Shown here: positions 36,231 to 50,273 of the stretch, one piece after another | Position numbering within the stretch: position 1 is the first letter of the stretch | Layout of the letters: the number at the start of each line of letters is the position of its first letter | NCBI RefSeq assembly: GCF_001949145.1 | Contig: NW_019091385.1 | Location: 3,423,206-3,487,205 of the forward strand | Reading direction: 5' to 3' | Origin: Acanthaster planci | Lineage: Eukaryota; Echinodermata; Asteroidea; Valvatida; Acanthasteridae | DNA: 64,000 nucleotides | Notes under the pieces: model-generated | Database searches by the model: none | Seen by the model: only the letters and a program-made list of their open reading frames with translations | Told to the model about the DNA's origin: nothing | Translations under genes and position numbers: made by a program

Positions 36231-39200
36231 GCAGTTAATTTATTCATGTAACTCCTCCCAAACATGTTTATACTTACCCGGTACTTTGTTCAAATTAACC
36301 CATGGCCTTCTATAAATACATGTACACCAACTAATTTGGAAGAGCAGCATTTATTATACACTGGACAGCAAAAAAACTTGCCACTTCTGTCAAAGGCCAC
36401 ACATAAAAATTCACTCCATTTGCACCAAAAGTACACAACATACCTGTTTCACATACGAAGTGTGGACATTCCTTTGTTCTCCTGTGCTTAAGGTAACTCA
36501 GGAAAATGCTCCTTTTTCTCTAACTAGGATAACTCCTTAGAGCTAGAGTTTTGATGATGCTTTCCTGTAGTGTTCCTCTTCATTTTGCCACAGGTAACCT
36601 TGACTCCAAAACGCCTCTAAAGCTGTTTTTCAGAAAGGGGATAACATTGTGTGGACATGTGCGAGTCCACGCAACGCCATTGCACCCAAAATTATGTGGA
36701 CTTCTTTTGTGCAGAGGTCCACACTATGCATGTATCCCACACCTGCACACCACTGCAGGGTCAGGGCTGCAAGCTGGCAGCCGTGCAAACCCTCTATTGA
36801 CACTCACTGTTTCTGTATCAAAGTGATACCATTAAATTCATAATTGCCATTCATTTTGCCATTCTAATGCTTTTATCGTTGAGACCATATTCTCATACCA
36901 CAGCTCTTGACATGCTCCATTATGTAATACAGCTTGTTTGTGCAATCAGTGCCCTCAGCAGGCAAAGTCCGCATCCAGTCCTTGATCCCGATTTTTCAAA
37001 TTTTAGGGTTTGATACTGAGGGTATATTGCAGTGTGTGCTTAGATTGGGGAAAATGTGTAGAGGCCTAGCGCTGTTTATTTCAGTGACCTGTATGAGGTT
37101 GCTGGCCAGTAAATACGCCGAAAACTGTTTGCATTGGCCAAATCACAATTTGCATGCACTCAAATTCTGTATGAAATAGAGCATTTTTGTGGCCCATGAA
37201 CTTGAAGATTTGTAGAAAAGACAGGTTTAGGTGAGTAAAGCAAATGCCAGCTTGTGTCTGAGTGAGGTTCGGAAGAAATCAGTTCCTGAAACGGTCTATT
37301 TTTTTAAGAAGTGAAGGCATCGATTTTTCAAAATGGCGAGGGATTCATGACTGCTGTTTAGGGGTGACCTGTTGAAAAAACAAATCTCCAAAAGTCCTCT
37401 GTGAAGGAATGGAAATTGGAAAAGATAATGAAAAATCATATGGCAGTTATGACAGCTTATCTAACAGCCTGCCACCAAGAAAGGTACTTTACCTTGTCAT
37501 CTTCACAAAAAAATAAACCACTTACATGTGAGTGCAATGTAAAAAGATATTCCAGGCACGTGTCATTTCTCAAGCAAGATGCTCACGAAGCATAAAACAG
37601 GCATATTGTAGTGTACATCAGAACCAAGTACTGTAATCCAAAGGAACTTGGAATGAATTGTGAAAGTGTAAACTGGGGACATGATTGAACCTTTGTCTAC
37701 GTACAGTACATGTTTGCGACATTCTGACTCATTTGCCTAGGGCCTAGACCAATGCTTAATTTAGACGTCCCAGCGAGACTGGGCCCGCTGTCAGTCAGCA
37801 TTTACCCCCATGCACATGAGCAGACAGAGAGGTCATATTCTTCAGACTCTCCAGAGAGTCCTGGAGGACAGATTATCAAGATGGTTGTGAATTTCTGAGG
37901 TACTCTGCCCTTGGTGTTTGGGACAAAGACGAGGAAATGAAAATCTTCCATATTTTTTTTCTTTGGAGGGGTGGGCTAGCTAGCGCAGTACATAAAGAGA
38001 CAGTGCAATCATGGATTTGATTTTTTTAATGGAAAAAACAGAGGCATTTTCATCAAGAACTACGCACATGTACATGAATGCAACACTGGGTTCTGTGGTT
38101 AAATTTACCACTAGCAGGCAAACAGATTTGCATCCTCGAGACTTGTTCCAGGAAACATAGCAAATGTCTTTAATATTTATTGCTATGTTTGTCAGAGGTG
38201 GAATACTTTAGCAGTTGGAGGAAAACCCTGGGTGTCACAGATAAAAAAACCAGTGGAAAGAACACCAACTTATCCATCAGGCCTGCTTCCTCCATGCAGC
38301 GTAATAGATGCCAGTTAAGGAAAAGCTTTCACCTACATGCGATTGGAACCCTGGTCGAAGTTCAGAGATGACAGAAGGAGAATACAGGAAGGCCTGTGAG
38401 GCTGGAAGCATTGGGCAAAAACCCAGCTTTGTCTGTTGCCTGGGCAGTTGCCATGGGCACGTGCACATGACGTCCGATAAGTTCAAGTTGCCTGCTCCAG
38501 CATCTGCACCTTCAATTAGACGATCGGTCTCTGATTCCCAACATTTAGTGTTTTTTCCTTCTTTTTTTTGTAAATAATACAGGGATTGCAGCTTGTGCCT
38601 GTACTCATCATCAAGAGAGCAACTTTCCAAAACCTTTTCCCCAAATTGGATTAAGAACTGTATGCTGCTCTTCATGAATCACAAATTAAAGGGAATACCT
38701 CTGCACATACATGTACTTGTCAAAGAGTTGAATATTTTGGTACATGTTCTAATGGACAGGCTTTCACCGGATTAAAGGGATAATTTCTTTTTCCACAACC
38801 TTTCTGGTCCCAACAAATACATAGGTCAAATATCGTGCGTTTGTCCCTGCTATGAAACAACTACGGTTGTTCCTACATTTACCACCCTTCTACACACATA
38901 CTGGCACAACCATTTAGGACCACACATGTCTTGAACACTGTCATGATAATCATTGTGAAGACCAAAAAGTCATGGGGGAAAAGTTTTGCAAATTCACATG
39001 TATGACGTTCAAGATTTTGCGTATACATGGGCACAAGAGTGGGTGTGAGACATGATAAGCTTCACCTCCCCCCATTTCTTTTTAAAGGGGAAAGGAATTT
39101 AGAGTGATACGACAATTCAGTCTGTTAAAGGACAACATAGGAGACACAAAATATGACCCATCATGTATTGACAAATAGAGCATTGTTAGTGATTGTGGGA

Positions 39201-39915
39201 TGAACTTACTAGACCGTTGTTGGAAAATGTGTATGCATGTACATAGAGGATGTGGGACCAGGGAATACTAGGAACCTGGGAACTTGGAAGAGAATGTTTA
39301 AATAAAAAGGTTGTTTTTTATTTATAAAAACAAAAGTATGCAATGTTGATTGCAAGAACCTGGACAAACAATTAGGAAATTTGAATCTGAAAATAAAAAT
39401 ACACACAAACACAACTGTTTGTGGCCTGTTGACAGAAAGAAGCCATGCAGTGTTTAGAGTAGTGCGACAAATGTTGTGGCTTCCTCACATTCTTCAGGAT
39501 TCCTGAACATGGAAAATGCATCAGGGAAATTGCCCGTTGTTGAAGTTGTTCCAGAGATTCGCCCACATAGGCTGTGATAAATCTTCCAGATATCACTTTG
39601 CCATCTTCGTCTCCCTAGAATCGATTCTCGTGCACCCCCTGTTTACAGTTCAAGCAAACGGAGCTTTCGTTATCTCTAGAAGGAAGAAAAAAAATTATAA
39701 ATTAAACAAAAAGGTTTAATTTGTAGGTTTTAATTTGCCTGTGAGCTTTTGCGTAGTTTGTCCAATGTACCTCCAGGTGTGGCCATTCCCACTGGTTTAC
39801 TGTGTGCGTCAGACCACAAACGTTGAAGCATTGAGGCACAGTGATTGATCCATTGCTCTTAACAGTGGGTACTGTACATCAAACACTCTTGCATAACAAG
39901 AGGGGCTGTTGTAGT
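36231..39915. other. repeat-poor intronic sequence
   Basis: No gene is seen. The acceptor-donor junction CCACAG|GTAACC at 36593/36594 is discussed as a possible recursive splice site. Few palindromic repeats occur here. Confidence 0.45.
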
Positions 39916-40147
39916 TGGCATGAGAAAGAGTTAATCAACAATTTCCCTCCATCTTTTTTTTAATGCTTGATATTTGTTTGGTGACTAAGTGCAAGGAGAA
40001 ATGTTTGGTCGTAAATTTGAAAGGACTTGTTGGTATGAGATAGAGTTAATCAACAATTTTCTCTCCATCTTTTTTTTTAACGCTTGATATTTGTTTGGTG
40101 ATTAAGTGCAAGGAGAAATGTATGGTCGTAAATTTGAAAGGACTTGT
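39916..40147. repeat. 115-bp tandem duplication
   Basis: Two head-to-tail copies (39916-40030 and 40031-40147) share AGAGTTAATCAACAATTT, CTTGATATTTGTTTGGTGA and AAATTTGAAAGGACTTGT. They differ at only a few bases and a small indel. No coding potential. Confidence 0.93.
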
Positions 40148-43100
40148 ATGGATTTAATACCACCCACACAACTCTTTCTCCTGTGGCATTATGAATGAGG
40201 ACTGGTTTCATCTGTACATGTACATGAAGATATACATTGTTAACAAAAATCCCTCAATTTTAAAGTTTCTGCAATGTACATGTACAGTGTATATTGCAAT
40301 GGTACAATGTATCACACGCAGTGCAGCACTGTGTGAATGTAATATGTTATCCTAGTGTAATGTACATGTACATGCTGTGCAACACTATGCACAAATCTTA
40401 TTCACCTCAGCTTCCTCCAATCACACTTAGACTCCACATCACAGCACATGTTATTTGGTTTGTTATCAGAGAACTCCAGCTCTCCAGTCATTAATTGTGT
40501 AAAGTGATATTCTGTTCCTCCCTTCTCCCCTCCCTTTATTATGTGCCTAGTTCATAATGAGGATTCACCATCCATGGTCGTCTCAGTCGTTTTGAGATTA
40601 GGGGAATGTGTCCCTGGATTGCTTCATAAATAACCCCAGCTGCAGTGGGACTGTATAGGGTCGCAGATTCTGGCGCTTTGAAAGGGATGCACGCGCTTCT
40701 ACCCGTGCCGGGTTGTTTTCTCCTGCGCTATTTCCACTGGGACTGCCAAAGCCAATATTAAGGGGGATTTATGGCGTCATTCGTTGCCATGGCGGCCATC
40801 TGGGGAGATCAGGCATTTGCCAGCAAATACCGGCGTGTATTCATAAATGGGTGGCCAGGTTTCCAAACAGGTTACATGTGCATGTGTCTTTGAAAGTCTA
40901 ACTGCCATCATAAAGTCCAGAATTCTGTGCAGTGTAGCAATCACCGGGTGAGATTTGGACCGTCAACCAATCAATGGGAGTCTTTCACAGATTGCATCAA
41001 TCGTCTGTGATTCTCACCTTTCTTCTCTCTGTCTTTTTTTTTTTAAATGTCTGCCTGTCCTTCCTCAAATCTCCAATCCTCTCCAAACAGAAAGCGGGCT
41101 GCAATTAAGGTGTGCGATAAGCATCAGTGGCGTGAGGGCACTCTGATGATCAGAATCTGGTCCCCTCTCCAATCTGAGCCTGACGAAGGGGGATGACGGT
41201 GCTTAGTTAGACACTAAAGCAAAGGGAGACCTGCCATCAAGAGGGGAATACAGTGTAGGCATTGCCAGGTGTTGTTCTTCATACCCATTTGTAGCATCTA
41301 GTGCATGCTAAGGAATGGATCGGGACATTGAAATTTGTAACTGTTTGAACAGCACCGTGAAACCCTTTAAACCTTTAAAACGTGAGTGCTTGTGATACAG
41401 GTAGAAGATGCAGTAAGCAAGTATCTTTGCCAGGTGGCTTAATTTAAATCATTGAAAGCAAGAATTTGGTTCTATATATGGTTTATGCCAGAAGAAATAA
41501 AGATCAAGTAAACTTCTGAGATTTGGTAATGCTGGAGTGCCTCCAATGGTTTGGTGTTGCATATGTTAATTGCTGTGGACAACAAACCATGTGGAGACAT
41601 GATTGTGATTCAGTTTGGGACAATTGGTTAACAGATTTAGAATTTTTTTTTTCATTTCAGTGTTTAAACATTCAAACTCGCGTTCATCATGGTTGGGAGT
41701 TCACATACTGGTAACTAATCGATTTACGCAAAATTATAATAACATCTGCTCAGAGCCTTTCTAGTTTCTTTACTCCCAACAGCTGGCGTTGAGGTGTCAC
41801 AAAGCAAGAAAAATGAGCATAAACCCATTTGGACTTATGCTCCACTGGCAGAGCCCAGGGACAGAATATTGTTAGCCGAATCTCTCCGAGATGTGCCTGG
41901 CAGAAGTAGTCTCCATCAATTATTCATGATTTCTGTCTCTGCCTCCTTTTTTTTTTGGCACTGCTGAACAGATTGGTTTGATTTTGCCTCCAGGTGTGTG
42001 GCCATCCGTAAGTTTCTTCTTTTTTTTCCTTTCAATATTGGGAATTCTCTTAGCTGCATGGTAGGGTTATTAACACAATCAGCCTGATCATCAGGAGTAT
42101 TGGCACATTTGTGACTGGAAGGGGAAGGGTTTATTTTTTGTGATCTGAATAAGCAAAGGTCACCAAAGGTTGTTGACAGGAGTAGAGTTTTTAGTACTTG
42201 GGGCTTGAAATCCCTGTGTTAAACTCCTTACAAATTGCTGGTTGAATCCACTGGCCTGAGATCTCACCTCTGCTTCCAGGCATCCTTGACAGAGAGACAC
42301 TTTGTCACTTACCTGCTGCGTCTTTCCAACTGTAAGTGAATCTAAGAACATAGAGTACAGTACGTGTGCCTTTTGAGTACAAGAGGAGGTGGATGGACCT
42401 TATGTATACGTGTACGCACAAAATCTTGGGAAGTTCAGATGAGCCTGGCTTGAAGGGCTAACGTGTGAAATTATTGCTATTGTGTCCTTGAGCAAGGCAA
42501 TTTGCTGCAATGTGCCTCTTATCTTCCCTGTCCTGGAGCCCATCCATTGCATGTACACACCAAATGTACCCGGAATGTTAAACCATTGGCCTGAACAACG
42601 CATTGGCACCACAGTGCCACACTTGTAAGTCGAAGCTACATGTAATCAGGGATTATTATGGGCACAATGACCAGGGGTAATAATATCACTATACTGTGGA
42701 CTGTCATTACAAAGAACACTACTACATGTTTAACAAAAATAATGTTACAAAAGAAGACTAAAAGAGCAAATTCTAAGAATCTCAATTTTCTTAATTCTGG
42801 TGTTTTCTTTGTTTTTCCACTCCTTTTATAACAAGGGTTGGTTGTAACAAAGTCATTCATCTGGTCCCGTCAACTTCATGTTAAAACAAGGGTTGACTGA
42901 TATCAGTAATATCATAGTATGTTTGCTTGTTGCAGTAACATGGAAATTACATTAAAACGGTTACGTTTCAACTACTATTTTATTGGAAAGTACTTTGACT
43001 TATTTGTGGCCGTTGGCTATTTTTGTATAATGATATCATTTACATGTATAGTGTACATTTATGCGCAGTGTACATGTATATTTTTAAGTTGATATTGATT

Positions 43101-46100
43101 GTTTAAAAAGGTGTTTGATCCATCAAGCTGATGACTGAAATGGAGAGGAACAGGTGTTTAATGAGGAGCTATGTTTAGCGCAGTGTTGATACTTTCTAAA
43201 CATGTGTACTTTTTTTCAAAGACACTTTCTTATGGAGGTGAAATTTTAGGGGGCCAAAAAAATGAGAGCAATGTTTGTTGCCATTTTGTTTTTTACCAGG
43301 ACGGTGGATTCCTTGACTGAAATTTCCAGTAAAATATCAGTAACAATTTAAAGGTAATATCGGGATTACTGTAAGCAATTCATACAGCATTAGGATACTG
43401 AGTGGAAAAAAGACACAGTGTGAAAATGGGGTTTTCTCCCACTTTTTTATATCCACAATCTAGAGAATTAACATATTTTTAGTGAAGGGTCCACAGGAAA
43501 TATTAAATATAAATGATTGAACAGCAGTCCAAAAAGGTTTCATTTTTTTGTAAGTTGAGTGGTGAGCCTTTATTGCCTCTTTTCTATGCAGCCATAAATA
43601 GCCCCAGCATTGAGTAGCAAGACGACGCACTTCTGTTAATGAGCAGCCTGGTTGTCAGCTCAATTCCTGTGCGGCAGAATTTGCCCCCCAACATCAGTGG
43701 CAGTTTAAGATGAAGTGATCAGTGAGGCTAAATTTAGGTGCAGTGATGCAGTATTCACACTGCTACAGTGAATGGAGTCCTATGTTTGGACTGCCGGAAA
43801 TTACACTTCTGATGCGACATGAGAGTAGAGTGATGAACACATGCAGCTGGCAGTATTACATAAATCTTTCCCTTTCCAAGACTAACAAATTAACCCTAAA
43901 TTAAAAGTTCTCTATCCTCTTACTTTTGTGTAATTATTCATGGATTCAGTTGGGTAAGGGTCAAAGTTCATGCTGGTCCAACCAGCCCCAAGACCTTTTT
44001 TCCTCTGCAGGGCAAGTACCAACAAGTCCATATACATGTTCATGCACTGGTACTTGTACTTGGGGGCTTACGGCTGTTGCCATGACAGAAGTTTTTTCAA
44101 CCCTAAAATAATGATTTATTTCTTTTTATGTCTTTGGTAAAATCACGACCTCTTTGAAAGTTCCGCACTTACAGAATCAATTCGCTGTGGCTGAATATTC
44201 CAACACTAATGGAAAGCCATCATTCACTGTGCTGTCCACTTGTTTACTTCTCACTGCAATGCCGGCTGATCAAGCAACTTTTTTTCTCTGCTTTGTTATT
44301 TAAATTGATTATATATCAATCAGGTAGGCTCCAAGAGCTTCATTTCTACATGCAGCTCGTTTTTTGTATCACGTGCGTCATTTCTGGAGCAGATGTAATT
44401 GTTCTGTTCATCTATTTGTTTCTTGTGAATACATACGATGCTGCATTAGACTGATTGAAACCATTGATAAGTATATTCGCCGTGAAAGTGCGAGGCTGTT
44501 ATTTTACATCAAAGTCTCATGGCAAATTGGACCAGACAAGATACATGTAGTTTTCAACATGCTGCTTATGTGACAGTATGGTGATGAAGTCCATGTTTAA
44601 AGAAAACCAAATATAGTGGTACAGCAGTAATATCGCATTTGTGGGGGGAACCCATCATCTGTAAGGGGAACAGATTAATGATGGACTTCAGCCATCATTC
44701 AACTCGGTGCAGGATGGCAGAACTTTGGCAAATCAATCTCTCTCCCTTCCCCAACCCCCACCCCCTCCCCCACTGCTTCCCCTATCATCAGTAATACCAA
44801 AGCTTACATACAAAAAGATTACTCAACCATGGGCAGTGTCATGCCAAAGCAGGGCGACATGTTGCCTTTGCAGCACAAGTCTTGGTTTCAAGACATTCTT
44901 GTAGATGTGCACGACACCCTGCCGCTGTGAACGGATGCTGCCAAGTTCTGACTATTCATGGTGATAGCACACTCCTGCAGCAATATGTATTTGTACAGGT
45001 CGCGAATAATACCACAGTATTCTACTTGTATTACATTTTGTAGACGTTTGTCAGAAATGGAGGTTATTTGATGATAATTCCACCTCCATGCCCTTTAGGA
45101 AAAGCCAAGGGGCTACGTTTGTTTCTTGGAATTGCTCTGACGCATTCTAGACCACAGTAAGCTTTAGTGGACGTCTACATAATCCAGCAATATCCGGTCT
45201 CTCTCCTTCATATGCATCTAACCCTGGGGTGGGCTGTTGTTGGGGAGAGGGGAAGGTACATGTACATGTAGGAATAGATGGATGGGCCCTTGCTCTCTCT
45301 ATCTAGTAAATGACAGCATGAATGATTTACATTAAAAGGATGTTGAGAACTCTCTGTGAAGGTCACTGGGCGATCTTTGTCACCTCCTTCTGTCTACTGA
45401 TGATGTGTCTTGAAATTCTCCAGGCCCCAGCTGGGCATTCGGCATCTGTGGTGGCTTTTTGGTATGATAATGGAACACCTCAGGGTTCATTTATGGGAGA
45501 CCGCCCTTCATTTCTGTGTTAATGAGGACTGATCGGTGTGTCTGACCGGTGTCATCAAAGGGACCGGAAGATATGAACATTAACTTACCGTAGGTTGGGC
45601 TGTTAATTCTTCAGAAATCGCTGTGGTAATTTGTGTTATTAGTGGATACCATGAACTACATTGAGTAAGGGCAAAACCCGTAATTAAAAGTTATTTGTGG
45701 AGATATGACAGTTCTGCCAATGTGAATATTGTGTCTGTACAATATACATGTATGTACATGTACTTCAACATGTCAGCATGTGCATGCATTGTGACTATGC
45801 TCAGCCTGGTTTCACCCAGGAACACTTGCAATGTGAATGTATTTTGTGTGCAGGTATCTTTACAAGCAGCACATTGGCATAGTATGGTAGCTTTAGTTTT
45901 TGGAAAATGATATTTTAAAAGTTAATGTGGCCTCCATTCATTTTTTTGTTTTGCAAGAACATTTCTCTTCATTGTGGATTTGTGTAACCCCTGGTGTTAA
46001 TTATTCATCCAGTGTTCTGTTAAAAACAACTATGGACCATATTTAGTTACTGTAACAAGTTTCTCGCGATCAAAAGGCATACGTCTGCTCAAAAACAACC

Positions 46101-48163
46101 AAAAAGGATGCCCGTCATGATTCTTCTTCAACTTGTATACAGTCATCCTTCATAATGTCCCGAGAAAATACTAGTAAGTCCAAGGTTAGCACAACCATGG
46201 CCCGGGCTGTTTGGCAAGTCAACGTCATTCTGTGAGTGGCCATGATTTCTCGGCAAATTTGATCAGGCACCGTGCTGCACTGATTATCGGGGCAGCTTTG
46301 GAGCCGAACACGAAGTCTAATTTTGCACTGTCTGCAAAGCTTACGAGATTTCCAGGGAGGGGGGAGGAGGCAGTAATCAGGAAGAGGATATAGGAGGCGG
46401 GAAATAAACAGGACACAGTCGGCAAAAAGGAAAAACCAGACCCACGCAAGCGACGTCGCAAACAGGTTTTTAATTTGATCAGGCACCAGGTAAACCGTGG
46501 CTTCATTGGGTCCATCCAGTCTGCTTTCATAATTGTCAGTGAAATCAACATACATGTTTTTTTTCTTTCCTTTTTTTTCTTATTTTGAGCAAGAAATTGA
46601 GAGAGCGTAAGAGAAACAAAGAAAATTGGTTGAGGCAGAACATCCTTCCCGTTCTCATGTCAAATGAATTTGGCAAGAAAATCCGGCTTGAAAAAGAGGG
46701 GATAGTTTAGAGCAAAGATTTTATTAGTTTGGACGTGGCATTTCGTCTGCCGATCTGACATTTTGGGATGGGAAGATTTGAGCTCTCATGCACTGTAATA
46801 ATGGGACCCCGGGATAGCACAGTGCTGTACGGCCAGCATCCTGGCAATGAAATGCACCAGAGCCAAGAAGATTCCTCAAGAGCGATGATAGCGATAGCGT
46901 GTCTAGTCACAGAGTGAATGTGGCCCTGTCCACTTGTTTAAATGATTGAACAATGAACATTCCTGTCAGAAATCATCTGACAAGATCTCGTTTAGTTTGG
47001 TCGGTCCTGTTGATAGTGTTCTTGGGCAAATGTGCAGCTGGTAAGCAAAACCTCAGTGCAATAGATTGAATGGCACTCTGGATTAATAGGAATGATTAAA
47101 CCCTGTTCGTGCATGTACTTTCAGAATTAGTGCGGCTTCTCTGATGTCATGGAAAAATGAAGTGGAAACAGTGGGGGTTTTTTGTAGAAAAAGAATTGTT
47201 TGTACGAAAATCAGCTTTGAAATGTTAAGTCGTTGAATGTTTTAATTTAACAGAATTGGTCAAGACCACATTTTGTTCTTCCTATGTACTGGCATGCACT
47301 TGGTATGTTGAACGGTCTCTCTGCCCACTCCAATCCATTTTCCCAAAACAGATGGAATAAATTGCCCAAAACATTCATCCCCCATGTCCACAACAGGGAA
47401 ATGACAGGTCTCAGAGTTCAGCTTGCCAATTTACATTTATCTGAATAGGGGCCGTGATCCGTCACTATTTGCCATTGCGTAACCCTTCCAGCAGAGCCAC
47501 TGACACTCTGACTCCAACTGTAATGATAATGCTGATAACGATGAGGCAGTTTGCTGGCTATTCTTCCCACTCTCCTGTAATGAGGGCATGAATATGCAAT
47601 GACTTTATTTGCATCTCAGTGAGAGTAGGTAGTGGGCCGCTTGGGTTGAAATGACGGATCAGGCATGCTGCTGCACTCACAACCTCCTCCCCCAACCCAT
47701 GAATTTTTCCATCTCTTCCCGCCATCACCTGAGAAGATTAAAGAGGATAGCTGAGTATATGGACTTGTTATGTTTTGGTTAGGAAGTTTCATATGAAGAG
47801 TGAGTTGCACATAAATTTACATGTATGTGTGCATTGAGCGATTTTGTTCCAAAATTTTGCTTAGCAAATTTGCTATACAGTTTTCTTTTTGTACAACAAA
47901 AACTTGATTTTGTGTCGCAATCAATTAGTTATGCAAAGCAAAGGAAAAATAGATGATTAAAAAGTAAAAACTGGAGGAGGGGGAATTTAGTGGGTCGGGC
48001 GAGGATGATCAACAATATTTGTATGCGGCTTAAGAATAAATAAAAATACGCACAGCCGGAGGAAGACCGAATTCAGTGAAATTCATTGTACATTGTAGTC
48101 TTGTAGACTTTGGACTTGAATTCAACTTTAGTTTTGAGTTGAAAAAATTTTGCAAGTAAGGAT
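40148..48163. other. repeat-poor intronic sequence
   Basis: No gene is seen. A 16-mer, AATTTGATCAGGCACC, occurs twice (46256-46271 and 46472-46487) within a unique-looking, more GC-balanced stretch at 46100-46920. The minus-strand 146-codon frame there shows no domain. A weaker acceptor-donor junction is at 44323/44324. Confidence 0.45.
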
Positions 48164-48240
48164 ACACCTGCAACACACATACACCTGCAACACACATGCA
48201 CCTGCAACACACATACACCTGCAACACACATACACCTGCG
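48164..48240. repeat. 17-bp minisatellite with CACCTG in each unit
   Basis: Four and a half copies of ACACCTGCAACACACAT lie in tandem, with one A-to-G change at the start of the third unit. Each unit contains the E-box CACCTG, giving five sites at a fixed 17-bp spacing. Confidence 0.95.
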
Positions 48241-50216
48241 TTGCAACATTTTATCACTTGCGATGTGCACATGATCTGGTCCCCCGGTCCCGTAAGCTTA
48301 TGCTGGTCCACAGCAGACTTCTAGAGCTACATGTATGACTGTGTCTGTTATTGGTGCGTCTGTGCATATTTTCAATGAAACGAAGACATAGACCTGACTT
48401 GCTCTACGGATTATATGCTGTGCTGCAGTCTGGTTTGCAGTCCGTCTGCTGTGTTCATTTCAGCGGTGCAGTGTGGCAGCAGGAATCAATCTCATGCATG
48501 TTGCACATGATTTCTCCACAGTGAGAGCTTTCCAAGTTGCATGTGCAGCCTGGCTACGTCCGTGTTTGTTTTGTGTGTGTGGTCACTGTGATGCAGAAAT
48601 CACGGCGTGTAATTTTCTTCCTATTTTGATGTAATTTGCCAATAATTGTTCAGGAAACTATTTGTCAAAGGTCTCCAAACATTTTTTTTATCCTTTGATT
48701 GGAAATCTCCATCAGAAATTGTATCGCAAACAAGCCTCAAATATAACTCTTTTTTTTTCATTTACTCACCCACCTCTGTATCTGACTTCCCACTCACCCT
48801 TTCCTAAGAATGCCTTATCAATTTATTCATCATCAGATTAGGCCAAACAAATAATAGTTGTGCTCCCTATCACATGTACGTTGAAAAAAATAGGTTAAGT
48901 AGGTGGGTAGTATCCTTTTTTTTCTTTTAAAGTTTTGGGGTGAAACATTTTTGGGTTGGGAATTTATTTTTTTTTTATGAAACAGTGGTTTTTCCACTGT
49001 TTTTCCGTTGATTCGCAACTTGAGGATTGGTCTTGACAAAGATTGTAATCAAATCAGAGCCTTTTGCACTGACATTTTGATGAGTTAATGTCCAAAAATT
49101 GTTTGAAAGCTTGTACAAAATGATGCACACAGAGCACTTAAAACCTGTGCAATGATAAATGACACAATAACTCTGTGTGCTCCACGCCACTTGCCACGAA
49201 ACCCGCTATCGGCGAAAGCGAAAATGTACTAACTTCATTTCAAGCCATAAATTCACAGTGAAATATGTGCTAATGCGAGTTTATAGTTGAGATTGTTAGT
49301 CACAACTTCCGCTCTTGCAGGAACGGCTGTAGTGAGTCCCACTGACACATATATATACGTTTCATACGTTCATCATTAATCTTACTCAATCTCCACCATG
49401 GCTTTTATTCACACTTACCAGCAACTTACCCCTTTTTGAAATTCACTCACTGCTTGGGAAAATCCACTTACCTCTAGTAAGTGGTTATTAAAGTGTTAAT
49501 TTTGAGGCTTGATTGCAAATTGCATCTGGCATCTGCAATAGAATTTTGAATGTGAACTGCAGAATTGCCCAAACCCATCACGAAATGTGATGCCACAAAT
49601 CGCTCACTGTATGTGTGTCTGATTAGTTTGTAATTCTGCCAATTCCATTCAGCTAGTCTTGTGGCACTACAGTCTGAGCAGAGAAGTAGGGAGGTTTTGT
49701 TTAGCTTCTGAAGTCTATCGCCATGTTCAGCAGGCCACAGTTGTCAGCTTTTAGAGTTTTCCTACGAGCTCTCGGGAGGGAGAGTGTACATTGTTCGATA
49801 ACAAACGATGTTGACCATAGACAAGCCAAATGTTGAAAGGTTTTTATCTGCTGCTGTTTCTCCATGTGATTACTCACTTCATGCATAAGCGCCTTGTTCA
49901 TTGACCTTGGATTCCAATTAAAAGTGGTACATGTTGTATTCAAGCAGGGGGGGGGGCAATTCCCATACCTCAGCCTTTTTCACTGCTTGTGGCTTGAGTT
50001 TCCTGAATTTATTTCTCTTCCCTTTGGCTCAAAGCAGATTCACATTCTGCCACAGACATTATAAGAGCTCATGTGAGGCCAGCATTAGGAATATTTCCAT
50101 CAGATTCTGACGGTAAACATTTCATCAACTGCGGGGGACAAGAGGTGGAGACACAGAAAGTCTGAATTTGGGAAAAGGTTAAGGTCCCTTTTAAGTTGCC
50201 TCTGTACTGGTATGTA
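48241..50216. other. intronic sequence, nothing recognised
   Basis: Unique-looking AT-leaning DNA with only short chance open frames. Confidence 0.4.
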
Positions 50217-50273
50217 TTAACTCTAACCCCCTAGGGTGTTTGTAAAGTCATATTGAAATCGGAGAATTTTGGA
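50217..50273 (+). repeat. dispersed repeat copy 1
   Basis: The segment begins TTAACTCTAACCCCCTAGGG and matches 62939-62995 at about four in five positions over roughly 57 bp, in the same orientation. The family is unknown. Confidence 0.65.

Noticed and set aside
46115-46555. 146-codon minus-strand open frame
   Set aside because: No recognisable domain or codon bias, no splice context, and a second overlapping frame; best read as chance in GC-balanced intron.
48164-48240. CRISPR-like array
   Set aside because: The 17-bp units are contiguous with no unique spacers, and the genome is eukaryotic; it is a minisatellite.
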